Below are positions 22,701 to 33,810 of a stretch of 64,000 nt of DNA, in pieces. The DNA is taken from assembly GCA_039096225.1 (NCBI GenBank), contig JBBPEB010000027.1:124001-188000 (forward strand). The letters run 5' to 3'. The DNA comes from Blastocystis sp. Blastoise (taxonomy: Eukaryota > Sar > Bigyra > Opalinata > Blastocystidae). The stretch's first letter is position 1. The number at the start of each line of letters is the position of its first letter. The notes beneath the pieces are model-generated. The model did no database searches. It worked only from the letters and a program-made list of their open reading frames with translations, and was not told the origin of the DNA. The position numbers and the translations under genes were made by a program.

Positions 22701-23331
22701 ACTTCTTTTAATTATTTTTTTCACTTTTTTTTGGTTCTTATTATATATTCTTTTTTGCCAAGGAAATGTTTTGTACACAAAACAGTATCTTTCATAATAT
22801 TAATTTGAATATAGATTCAGGCAAGGATCAAATGAGTTTTGAGATATATTCAAGCCAAATGTTACTAATATAAAAATTTCATATATATACAACTTCCCGC
22901 CTAAATACTAATTTGATTTCTCCTATAAAATACCACAATTTCAATGAAGAAAATAAAAAAGAATAAGATTTTGATACTTATTTGCCCTAAGAAATACATT
23001 TATACAACCCAAAAAAAAGTAGTACTTGTTACTAAATAGGCTAAACAAAAATAGTATAAAAAAATCTAACAAATGAAGACAACATTTAAGAAAATAGAAT
23101 ATTATTTTCCTTTGTTCAAGAAGATACAAATGACAAAGTGTTTTCATTCTTAATTCTCATCTTATTCATTTCTCATCTGTGCCCATATGAGAAAATATAT
23201 GTCTTCGTTCTTCACGCGAAGAAACGATGAAAAGATACTTTTTAGCACTTTGTCGTTAAAGATATGTATGTTTGATTTCATTCATATTTTTTTTTTGTTT
23301 TCAAAGAATTATTTAGTTTATTATATTTTTA
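22701..23331. other. Intergenic spacer with peroxiredoxin promoter
   Basis: About 630 bp. It contains the tRNA terminator and then AT-rich DNA up to the peroxiredoxin start. No convincing ORF on either strand. Confidence 0.55.
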
Positions 23332-23952
23332 ATGGCTCCTTCTATTCGTGATCTTGCTCCTACATTCACTCTTGCTGGTGCTCAACAATTTGATATCCTC
23401 CCATCTTGGTCTCTTGAAAATCATAGGGATTCTTGGACTTGTATTCTCTTCTATCCTATGGATTTCACTTTTGTTTGTCCTACTGAAATCATTTCTTATT
23501 CTAAGGCTATTGGTGACTTCACTGATCTTAACTGTAATGTCATAGGTATTTCTGGTGATTCTCCTTATGTTCATCTTACTTGGTTAACTACTCCTGCTAC
23601 TCAAGGTGGATTACAAAATCAAGTTGTCTTCCCTCTTCTTTCTGATGTTGATCGTGAAGTTATGAAGGCTTATGGTGTTTATAATCCTGATAAATCGGGT
23701 CTTGATTATGCTCAAGCTTTCCGTGGTTTATTCTTAATTGATACTCATGGCAAATTACGTCATGTATATATTAATGATAATGGTGTTGGCCGTAATGTTG
23801 ATGAAACTCTTCGTGTTCTTGAAGGTCTTCAATATACTGATAAGTTTGGTGAAGTTTGTCCTGCTGGATGGCATAAGGGTGATGAAACTATTAAACCAAC
23901 TTCAGAAGGTATTTCTCAATTCCTTGTTAAACATACTAATGAGAAGAAGTAA
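23332..23952 (+). CDS. Typical 2-Cys peroxiredoxin (Prx1/AhpC type)
   Basis: An intron-less gene for 206 residues. The peroxidatic Cys49 is in FTFVCPTEI and the resolving Cys176 in GEVCPAGWHKGDETIKP. This defines the typical 2-Cys class, which reduces H2O2 and organic peroxides with thioredoxin. It also has the GVGRNVDETLRVL dimer segment and the conserved Arg in AFRGLFLID. The C-terminus ends QFLVKHTNEKK with no YF motif, so the enzyme should resist overoxidation (inference from the known link between GGLG/YF motifs and sensitivity). There is no targeting peptide, so it is likely cytosolic. Its codon use is less AT-rich at third positions than neighbouring genes, consistent with high expression. 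Confidence 0.96.
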   Translation: MAPSIRDLAPTFTLAGAQQFDILPSWSLENHRDSWTCILFYPMDFTFVCPTEIISYSKAIGDFTDLNCNVIGISGDSPYVHLTWLTTPATQGGLQNQVVFPLLSDVDREVMKAYGVYNPDKSGLDYAQAFRGLFLIDTHGKLRHVYINDNGVGRNVDETLRVLEGLQYTDKFGEVCPAGWHKGDETIKPTSEGISQFLVKHTNEKK

Positions 23953-24399
23953 ACTAGACATTCTTGTTGAACCTTATCATCTATATATATTAAAATAGTT
24001 ATTATCAATATTTAGTACCTGAAATGAATTTCATTTTTTAATTATTCATAGAATTTGCTTTTAAAGTGTTAATATGGCATTAATATCTTATCTACTTATT
24101 GATTATTTTGTTTTGTTAAGACTAACATTTCTTAAATTAATTGACTGAAACTAATAATTACTGAAAAGAACATAGAATTTCTATATATTTTAAAATATAC
24201 TTTAATACATATAAAAATGATTAAATTATAAATTTTTGAGAATGTTAATCGCTGAAGAATAAATTTCAAAAATATATTGTTTTTCATTTTGAAAAAATGG
24301 GGTTAAATTTTTCTTGAAAAATTCAAAAAAAAAAAGCAACAACAACAAAACAGACTTGTAAAAAATGAAATTGACAAAATAATGATAAATTATATTTGT
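23953..24399. other. Convergent spacer
   Basis: About 450 bp of AT-rich 3' flanks of the peroxiredoxin and TyrRS genes, with no gene. Confidence 0.6.
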
Positions 24400-24934
24400 T
24401 TAACAGATCTTGACTTCTTTAAGAGTGGGAACAGTGACGGGACCAGCAGATGTCATGAATCTGGCTTCCTAAAAAATGAATAAAATAGTAAAACAGAACG
24501 TGAATAAAAGTTCAAAAAAAAAAAATTACAAAAATATACTTTATAGAGGGCTTCACCTTCTTTATTGATAGTAAGATAAGGAGATGATTTACCCCAAGGA
24601 GAAGTTTTACGAGTAGGAACAACTTCATCATCAGGATAAATATCAGGAAGACCTTCAAAAGTGACAATTTCACCAAGAGCAGCACCTTCAGGAGGAGTAA
24701 GAGGTTCAATCTTACTATTATCTTCATTACAAGCACATAATACCATACCCTATAAGAGAATCATATAAGTATTATGATACGACAGGTATTGTAATAATAA
24801 TAATAAACACTAATATATAGAATTACATTAGATTCAAAGTTAAGAGTACGTCTGGATTTGAAGTTAGTGACTACAATTACTCTTCTATTTTCTAATTCAG
24901 ACATAGGAACAATATTTCTTAAACCTATAAGGGA

Positions 24935-24983
<49 letters not shown>

Positions 24984-24986
24984 TTG

Positions 24987-25026
<40 letters not shown>

Positions 25027-26068
25027 TATATACCACTCATAACAGTTCTGGGAGTTTCTTCACCACAATCAATCTCTTCAGCATATAATTTATCAGATCC
25101 TTCTAATTCCCATATTTTAGTGATTTTACCGACTTTGAAGCAAAGACGACATACAGGAGGGAGATCGGCAGGTACTATATATAATAATAATAATAAATAT
25201 AATAATAATAATAATAATAAACATAAATATAATAATATAATAAACATAATAATAAATAACATACATTCCTTCTTGACTGCTTTCTTTTCACCATAAGCAT
25301 CTTCTAAGATCTTTTGCAATTCAGCGTTGCAAGCGAATTTAGCACGAATGGGATCTAAGAGAGCATTCAAATAATCAGTAACAGAGAGCTTTAAATCTTG
25401 AGGAGAAAGAATACCATTCTTATAATCTTCTAAGAGAGCTTCCTTAGTAGCATATTCAATCTTACCACCATACTTTTCTATATAATAATATATAATAATA
25501 TATAATAATAATAATAATATATATATATAATAATATATAATATACCAGGTCTGTTAATAGTATAAGGAAGTTTAACGAGATTGAATAAGACCTATATATA
25601 TATTATATTATACTATATATATTATATATACATGAATAGCAAAAGCCATAACACCGTTAGTATCTGTATTACCAGGTTCACAGAAAGCACCTTTGATCTA
25701 TAAAAAATTTACATGAATTAGGAAGTATAAAGAAAGAAAAAGAATATATAAAATAGAATAGATTTAATATTCTATATAATATAGTAATAATAATAAAATA
25801 TATACCTTATTTGAGACAGCCTTAGGAGTATCAAGAAGATCAATCTTACTGTTTTCTACAGAAGAAGACATTTTATCTCCCGTTAATCCAGGAACCATGG
25901 TGTTCATAAGGTGAATACGACGCTTATAACCTATCTTAGGTAAATATCTAGAAGAAGAAAGAGAGAGAAAGAAGATTATATAGTGACAGCTATATATATA
26001 GATAGATATACTTATTAGCAAACATGAAAATCTTTCTTTGATCAACACCACCAAATTGGATATCAACC

Positions 26069-26150
<82 letters not shown>

Positions 26151-26785
26151 TATATATATATACATCAAGATATTGTTCATCAAGAGCTTGTAATTCAGGA
26201 TAAAGTAAACCAGAAAGAGCGGGGTTCTCTACTTGTTTAACAACTTCAGCACCAGCCTTCTTGGCATCATGAGAAGAAACAAGAGATGATAATTTATATA
26301 CATCTAAAGTATAAGCTTCAGATAATTGATAGTCAGTACCTCTAACAAACTTTAATTTATCGAGAGGAACACCTACAGAACGAAGCATACCTTTAATAAC
26401 TTCTTCATAATAAGCAGTTCTAGATTTTAATTGTTCCCAAGTACTTTTCATATTATCTAAATAAGCATGAAGATTGGCAAATAATACAGTAACTTCACAT
26501 CCAGCAGATAAGAAATCAGCAATTTTAGTCATAGGAACAAAATAACCAATATGAGGTTTACCAGTAGGAGCAGTACCCCAATAGATCTTAACGTCTCTTT
26601 TCTTAAGAATAGATAATAATTCTTCTCCACCTTCAACTTCTTGTAAGTTACGAGTGATAAGTTCATACTTTTCTTCAGGAGTAAGTTTAGAGCCAATGAC
26701 ACAATCTCCTAAAGAATAACAAGTAAAAATAAATGTTTAGCTTTATGAATAAAGATCATACTTGATACAGCAGATTTTCCTTCCA
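24400..26785 (-). CDS. Cytosolic tyrosyl-tRNA synthetase with C-terminal EMAP-II-like domain
   Basis: A multi-exon gene starting MEGKSAVS. The class I catalytic core shows the HIGH-type motif [11 protein letters not shown] (about 26550), the tyrosine-binding [22 protein letters not shown] and the KMSKS-type [12 protein letters not shown] (about 25870). After the anticodon-binding helices comes a full EMAP-II/Arc1p-like OB-fold tRNA-binding domain ([18 protein letters not shown] ... [16 protein letters not shown] ... MVLCACNED ... [13 protein letters not shown]) ending LKEVKIC. The enzyme charges tRNA-Tyr. The EMAP-II tail is characteristic of animal TyrRS and absent from yeast TyrRS, so it bears on the organism's affinity. 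Several introns are (ATT)n on the sense strand. Confidence 0.95.
26070..26160. repeat. (AAT)n and (TA)n in a TyrRS intron
   Basis: About 26 AAT triplets followed by TA repeats fill one intron. Confidence 0.95.
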
Positions 26786-27617
26786 TTTTGAATAATTTAA
26801 TTGTTAAAACAAAACAAAAATGAGTTTATTAAAAAACAATAAAAAAAAATGATGAAGACTGTTCAATAAAGAATAACATGAAAATTTTCTGGAATCCTGG
26901 GAAAAAAATGAAATAACCAAACATGGCGCTTTGACATGCTTTCTATGAGTCACAAGAAATGAAAGCGTCATTATTGTTGTTTAGAATTCGTTTTAATTTT
27001 ATTTCGTACATATCTTTGTTTCTGTGGTTTATAATTTTTTTTATCTGAGATAATTCATTTATATATATTGTAAAATTAGTTAAAAGTATATTGACCAAAT
27101 AGAAACAAGAAATAGTACTCAATAGATAAAAAAAGTGTTACGTAAAAATGATTTGTGAGATAACACACATGGTTGTCATAAAAGAGTATACAAATTACAT
27201 ATGGCTATCATAAAGAAATATACAAATTATATATGTTTATCATAAAAGAATATTCAAATTACATATATTTTACATTCAGAAAAATGAATATATAAATATA
27301 TATATATAAACTAAAGAAGATGACATAAGAAACAATATACTTCAAGAATAAAAATAAAGAAGTATATATATATAGATATACATTATACATAGAAGCCAAA
27401 GAACTTGAAATAAGGAAGAAAAATATAAAAGTAGAAATATTTATTTTAGAATAGAAACTATACAATAATTAGAAGTGCATTCATAAATCAATTCTAATAA
27501 TATAAACAAAAACAAAAAAAAAATTTAAAAAAACATATAAGTTGAATATATATATGTATAAATAGAATGAGATGTATATATATACATAACATAATATAGT
27601 ACTATAACGATTTATAC
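26786..27617. other. Intergenic spacer with a short tandem repeat
   Basis: About 830 bp between two minus-strand genes. At about 27174-27266 a ~31-bp unit (TATCATAAAAGAATAT-CAAATTACATATG-like) occurs three times. No gene seen. Confidence 0.6.
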
Positions 27618-27733
27618 TTATAAGCATTTGGCAAAGAGAGCATGACTGCCTCCATCTTTATATTCATCCTTAGTAATCCACATTCCCTTGAAGGAACCAA
27701 GAGAAGATAATATAGAACTAGAAGAATATATAT

Positions 27734-27803
<70 letters not shown>

Positions 27804-28138
27804 TATATATATATATATATACCCTCCCATCCATGTAGAGAATTGACGTTCAGGAGGAGCATATATACGTAACTTGACATCTTGAGGGGCATTCTCTTTT
27901 AATTCATTCAATAAACGATTACCAAAACCTATAATATTATAAGAATAAGTATAATAATAATAATAAATATTATATATATATATACATTTAGTCATAGTAG
28001 TACCTCCAGAAAGAATAATTTCAGAGAATAATTCTCTACGTATATCAATATCACATTTCATAATACTTTGTAATAATAATTCATGAACACCTATAGAAAT
28101 ACAATAATAATAATAATAATAATATTAATAATAATAAT

Positions 28139-28178
<40 letters not shown>

Positions 28179-29244
28179 TTAATAATAATAATAATAATAA
28201 TAATATATATATATATATACCTTGATATTCATATCCTAAAAGAGAAGGATTAAAAAGACATTCAGGAGCACGCCATAATTCACTATCCATCTATTTATTA
28301 ATATATAATAAACAAATAATATTAAATATAATAATATTAAATAGAATAATAATAAATATAATAATAATATAAATATATATACAGTCATTTTCTTTCCATC
28401 AGGAAGAGGATATTCAATAGGTTGAGAAGCAGCGTTTTCCCCGCGGGAAGAACGACAATAAGAGCATTGTTCTTTGATTTGACGAACTAAATCAAGTTCA
28501 GCTGTAGTAGCAAAAGTATATCCATTCTTTCGACATAATAATTGTAAATAATTCGTTACATCACGACCACCAAGATCAATACGATTTATAGCATGAGTCA
28601 AAGAAAATCCTTGATAACTATATATATATATATAACATGTAATAAAAATAATAAATATATATAACATGTAATAAAAATAATAAATATATATAACATGTAA
28701 TAAAATAATAAATATATATATACACAGGATAAACATGACTGACACCATCACCGATATCTAATACAACACCAGTAGAACGACCGCTAGCATATAAACTTAA
28801 TACAGCTTGAGGAGCAATAAATAAAGCAGGAACATTGAATGTATCAAAGAATATTTCAGCCATTTTCTCAGTTGATTTTTGAGGATTTAAAGGAGCTTCT
28901 GTTAAAAATACTGGATGTTCTTCAGGATTGACATTTAATTGATCCTTTGAGAAAATATATCTCCACATTTGTTCCATATCGTTCCAATCACTGATGATAC
29001 CATGTTCCATAGGATGTGAAAGACTAAGAACACCTCTGTATTGTTCAGCCTTTGATCCAAAAAGCTTGTCTTCATCTATGTCGGTTTTCATAGAAGGTAA
29101 TTTAGAATATTTAGCTTCACCAATATAATTTGGAATAACACAAGATGGCTTTTCTTGTTCAGCAAAACCAGCTTTAATTACTCCAGTACCGTTATCAATA
29201 ACAATAGGTTGGCCAGACACAAGATCATTAGAAACAGAATTCAT
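27618..29244 (-). CDS. ARP1 / alpha-centractin, dynactin filament actin-related protein
   Basis: An actin-fold protein of about 370 residues in several exons. [18 protein letters not shown] is the phosphate-1 loop, then YPMEHGI-type [16 protein letters not shown], the ARP1-typical [41 protein letters not shown] (phosphate 2), and [19 protein letters not shown] with the adenosine-binding region. [21 protein letters not shown] and KDQL follow ARP1 rather than actin. ARP1 forms the short filament of dynactin, the dynein cofactor. The last exon ends HALFAKCL rather than a KCF-type terminus. Introns carry (ATT)n and a 31-bp tandem repeat (28627-28722). Confidence 0.9.
27738..27822. repeat. (AAT)n and (TA)n in an ARP1 intron
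   Basis: About 20 AAT triplets followed by TA repeats, between the last two exons. Confidence 0.95.
28627..28722. repeat. Three-copy ~31-bp tandem repeat in an ARP1 intron
   Basis: The unit TATATAACATGTAATAAAA-ATAATAAA occurs three times between exons 1 and 2. Confidence 0.9.
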
Positions 29245-30223
29245 TTCTATATATTAGAACTCTATGAAATCTTTATATAAGACGAAAAGAATAACAATAT
29301 TAATTAATAAGAAAAAAGACAAAATACTTTCAAAAACATATTGTTTATCATACATTCCATGAATCACTAGCCGTTTTATTACTGATTTTTTCTATTGAAA
29401 TCTTCAATTTTTTATTCTTCTTTTATGTGTCTTCCTTGGGAATCTCAACACTCGAATTACGAAACATTTTTATAATTTTAGTTTACTTGTTTATCATTTT
29501 TTAGAAATATTTATTTACTTGGATTAACTATATTATCATGATATCAAAAAATGAATCAAATGAAAAGAATAAGTCAAAATACGATTCCTAAAGTATCATT
29601 TTTGTATTTGACTTGATTATTATCTCGAATCATAAAAGAAATAGTTTTTTTTTTTGTTTATTAAAATAAACACTAAATAGCATGATCTTTGTTTTCTTTT
29701 TCATATGGATTTATTTTGTAATCATTATTCTATTTAAAATTCTGAATCAATAATTTATTATGCCTCAAGAACCAGCTGAATCTATTATTTTTCTTCGTAT
29801 AAAGATTGTATGTATCTTTCTTATATGAGTTACAAAATGTTAATTATTCTTTAAATGATTCAATTTTAACAATATTAATATCATTTTCATGTGTCATAAT
29901 CATAGAGAATCACTTTTTGCTATTTTCTTTTATGTATTTTTGAATGAATAATAACAAACAACATACTTGATGTTTATAATAATACCAATAATATATATTT
30001 GTGTTTATTTTTAATTTTAGAGTATAACTTGATATAAAATTGCGATTCTTTCTTTTTTAGAAATCATCCTGTTTCAGACAAAAACAGAAGCAAAGAACAG
30101 TTCATTTTTAAAATTATAACTTAATTCCAACTTCTTTTTCTTTTTCTTTCTTGTTTTCATTCTATTTCATTTCTATTTTGTGAAGAGCTAAATAAAAAAG
30201 TAGAGTTTTATTTTTTTTGCAAC
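29245..30223. promoter_or_regulatory. Divergent upstream region of ARP1 and the small membrane protein
   Basis: About 980 bp, AT-rich. An ATG at 29760 opens MPQEPAESIIFLRIKI before a GTATGT donor-like site. A 16-codon second exon (about 30061-30111) could be joined, but the product would be only 32 residues and I cannot support it. Nothing else seen. Confidence 0.45.
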
Positions 30224-30771
30224 ATGGTTTTTAATTCTTGGTCAGATCTTTTAGATGAAGTTCCTTTGGTATATATTTTATGTTACTTATTATAATGATA
30301 AAACAAATAGGAATATCTAATTGCGTTATTGATTATTGTTGGTATCTATTTGTATAAATCAATTGAAAAATGGTCTGTTGCAAAAGAGAAGCGAGATGAA
30401 GACAAAGGTAATTTATTTACTGATTATATCAGGATATGAATTACGATGTTGATTCTTCTATAGGACAAACATCAAGAAAACAAACATTAGATCATTTTAT
30501 GGCAATAGCAAGACAAAAACAACAGGAAAAAGTTTATAAGGTATTTATATATATATTTATAAATATTGTGATTTTAAAAGTGAATTATATTAATGTGATT
30601 ATATATTATAAATTTATATATATATATATATTCATATAAATAAATTTATATATATAAATATATATATATATATTAAAATATATAATTATATAGGCAGGTT
30701 TAGCAAAGGCACCTCTTCGATTACATCCTACAACGACATATGATAATGATGCAATTGATCGAATGATTTAA
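30224..30771 (+). CDS. Small single-pass membrane protein, unknown
   Basis: Four exons encode about 98 residues. MVFNSWSDLLDEVPL is joined to EYLIALLIIVGIYLYKSIEKW, one TM helix. A basic/coiled segment (RKQTLDHFMAIARQKQQEKVYK) and a short tail (LAKAPLRLHPTTTYD) follow. Joining the second exon to GQTSRK requires a single longer intron (30407 to about 30464) that removes an intervening MNYDVD frame. The layout (short lumenal or cytosolic N-terminus, TM, then a helical ARQK segment) loosely recalls VIMP/selenoprotein S, but there is no selenocysteine and I do not assign it. Confidence 0.6.
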
Positions 30772-31132
30772 TTATTCATACATTTTATTTAAACATTTAA
30801 AATGAATTATTTCGTAATTATCTTCCTTTTTTTTTATTTATTTGTATATTAGTTTTTTTTTATATTATTATTATATATATATATTTGCATTATACGGGTA
30901 TTGAATATAATATGAACTATATTATTGTGTATATTCAATATTTTTTGAAATATTTATAGTTGCGTAGATACGATACATAATTGATTGTTTTTTATTTAAT
31001 AATAATATTTAGTGTATTAGTATATACAAGCAATTTAAGAAACAATATATGTAAAACATCAAATAGCATATCTAATAAATATATAAAACAATAAACTAAT
31101 AATGAAAATATAGATATAAGCGTATAAATAGG
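30772..31132. other. Convergent spacer
   Basis: About 360 bp of AT-rich 3' flanking DNA with no gene. Confidence 0.6.
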
Positions 31133-33489
31133 TTAATCGTCTTCATCCTCATTAGAATCATCATTTTCAGTCAATTTCTGTCGCTTACTTATATATTCTT
31201 GTTCTTCTTTCTGTAAAGAAAATAGTAATAGAATATTGTTATATAGAATAATAATATATGTAGATAACATAATATAATAATGTATAATAATATTATACAT
31301 TTAACATAATATAATAATAGAATACAGATAGTAAAATACAATAATTTATAATACAATAATAAAATACAGATAATATATCATAATAATTTATAATATATAT
31401 AACATATATCTAGTTACTATAAATATACAGAATCTTTAGTTTTTGTGGCAAGATATTCAGGGACTTTGAATGTAATGAGAACCATCATCTTTTTAGGGGA
31501 TACATCCCTCACGAGTCTCGTGCTTATCACGTGATCTTGAATAGACCCTCCCATGACAACACCAATTCTCTAAAGTATTAAGAAATAGTATTAGTCAGTA
31601 TATGAAGAGAAACAAAAAATAATAAGAGAATAGAGTATAAAATGAGAATAGAAACTTGAAATAACTATATATACATTAATAAGATCTTGTATAGGATCTT
31701 TCTCTTTACTAAATGCATAACAATGAATGGTAGGAAGAGAATAAGGCCAACCCTATATATATATATATATAAAGATATAAAGCAATATAATGATTAAAAT
31801 ATATATATATATAACCCTATTCTATATATACAATGAATGTTCCAGAGAAAACATCAGTGAATAACTCTGATGACGCAGGGAGATTCATAATAACGTCTGT
31901 GAATTGCTTTTTCTCTTGAATAAGTAGTTTAATAAAGTCTCTGCCATCCATATTATAAGGAGTAACCTTGGAAGATAACTATATATATATACAATAAAGA
32001 ATAGAATCAGTCAATTATAGAGAGGTTAATACTATTAATTATGATTATTATTAAACAAAATAAATTCATAAATAGATATATTTAAGCAATAAATATATAT
32101 ATTAATATAAAAAAATAATAATAAATATATATATATAAATAATAATAAAAATATATATACTTTATTTCTTTTAATATTTTCTTCTAGATAATAATAAGAC
32201 ATTGGATTCAAATCATTTGCATATACGCGGATTCCTCGTTTTCCCGCGGGAAGAGCAAAGGGTCCGACTCCACAAAACATATCTGCTAGAATGCAAGTTT
32301 TGGCGGGAAGAGATTCAACAAGGCGGGTATGTTCTTGTTGAAGTCTACTATTCCAATATACCTATATGTATATAGGTATATAAATATATGAAAATGTTAT
32401 AGAATTAATAATAATAGAATTGAATACATATATTTATAGAATGAAATATATACTTTAGCATAATCAAATCCAAAAATACATCCTTCTTCTTTTAATTCAA
32501 CATACGTATTATCTTCACCAGCCAATACCTATAGTATATTAGTATTATTATTAATATTAATAAATATTAATAATATTATATATGATAATAATAATAATAG
32601 CAAACAAAATAAAAACGTAATTAATCTCTATATACTTCCATATTAAATGTTCTAAAAACAGTATCAATTTTACCAGTTTTATTAATAACAGTTTTTACAC
32701 TTGGAGTTTTGTCAAGTAATACCTATTATATATTATATAGACTATTATTCTTATTATATAAATCTATAACAAATAAATAGAAAACAATATAAATATAATC
32801 TATAACAAATAAATAGAAAACAATATAAATATAATCTATAACAAATAAATAGAAAACAATATAAATATAATCTATAACAAATAAATAGAAAACAATATAA
32901 ATATAATCTATAACAAATAAATAGAAAACAAAAGATATATATAAATCTATAACAAATAAATATAAATCAATATATATATATAAATTTGAAATATAGTATA
33001 CTTGTCCAATATCATATTTCCACGGTAATTGTTCATCTCTTAAATTGAGATGAATCAATGTACCTACAGTCTCATAAGCACTGGGTATCTCCATTCCTTC
33101 AGGTAAAATCTTCTTTAATATCTATATTTTATAAAAATGAATATATTTATATATTCTATTAAAAGTTTACATACTTCTTCTGCAGTGTAAAATTCATAAT
33201 TAAGAGGTACCTCAAGCTTGACAACATCAGACAAATCTGATTTGATACTCTCAACGATATCCTTAGGAATCTCTGATAAAGTCGTGTCTTTAATCGAATC
33301 ATTTAATAAAATATATCTGTAATCAGGTTCATTATCAACTGGACGGATAACCTTCATTTTAGGTCGAATATAAATGTATTTAGCAAGAGATTTCCTGATG
33401 CTAGACACTTTTTTATTTGGTACTTTTACAGCTATGACTTTAAGCACAGATACAAAGTCCGAAGGTTTGAAATGTAATACCTTTTGCAT
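31133..33489 (-). CDS. tRNA (guanine-37-N1) methyltransferase, Trm5 family
   Basis: A multi-exon gene. The N-terminal domain begins [12 protein letters not shown]. The core has [17 protein letters not shown] (family H-x-N-L-R), [16 protein letters not shown], the SAM-binding motif [35 protein letters not shown] and the catalytic-region motif MNLPASS (NLP). Trm5 makes m1G37 on tRNAs to keep the reading frame. The order and spacing match cytosolic/nuclear Trm5 rather than TYW2. The C-terminus is acidic (NDDSNEDED). One intron contains a 36-bp tandem repeat. Confidence 0.93.
32760..32963. repeat. 36-bp tandem repeat in a Trm5 intron
   Basis: About five copies of a unit containing TATAACAAATAAATAGAAAA and CAATATAAATATAATC. 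Because 36 is a multiple of three the upstream exon frame stays open through it, giving a meaningless repeated hydrophobic 12-mer. Confidence 0.93.
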
Positions 33490-33810
33490 TCGTTTATGTA
33501 TTTAAAAAGATAAAACAAAAATTAATGACTTATTCCCATAAATATTTTAAGTTACAGTCTATTCTCTTATTTATAAAATTATATACTATTATTTTGAATG
33601 TATACTGTTCATTGTAGTTTGATTATTTTTGTATAAAATGTGGAATAGCAAATATAAACAAAATAGAAATGATACATAAAAAATTGCTTTCGCGTTTTTA
33701 ACATAAAGTATAGAAAAGAAACAATCACAAACTCATTCCTTGTTCTAATTATAATAGAAATACTAATAAAAAAATTGTTAAAGACTCAATACACTGGACC
33801 ATTCGATCAT
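33490..33810. other. Intergenic spacer
   Basis: About 320 bp upstream of Trm5 and downstream of the succinyl-CoA synthetase gene. Nothing recognisable. Confidence 0.6.

Noticed and set aside
29760-30111. 32-residue two-exon peptide starting MPQEPAESIIFLRIKI
   Set aside because: Only one plausible join, no conserved pattern, and no clear promoter or ending; too weak to annotate.
30224-30771. Selenoprotein S assignment for the small membrane protein
   Set aside because: Layout is vaguely similar, but there is no in-frame UGA for selenocysteine and no specific sequence match.
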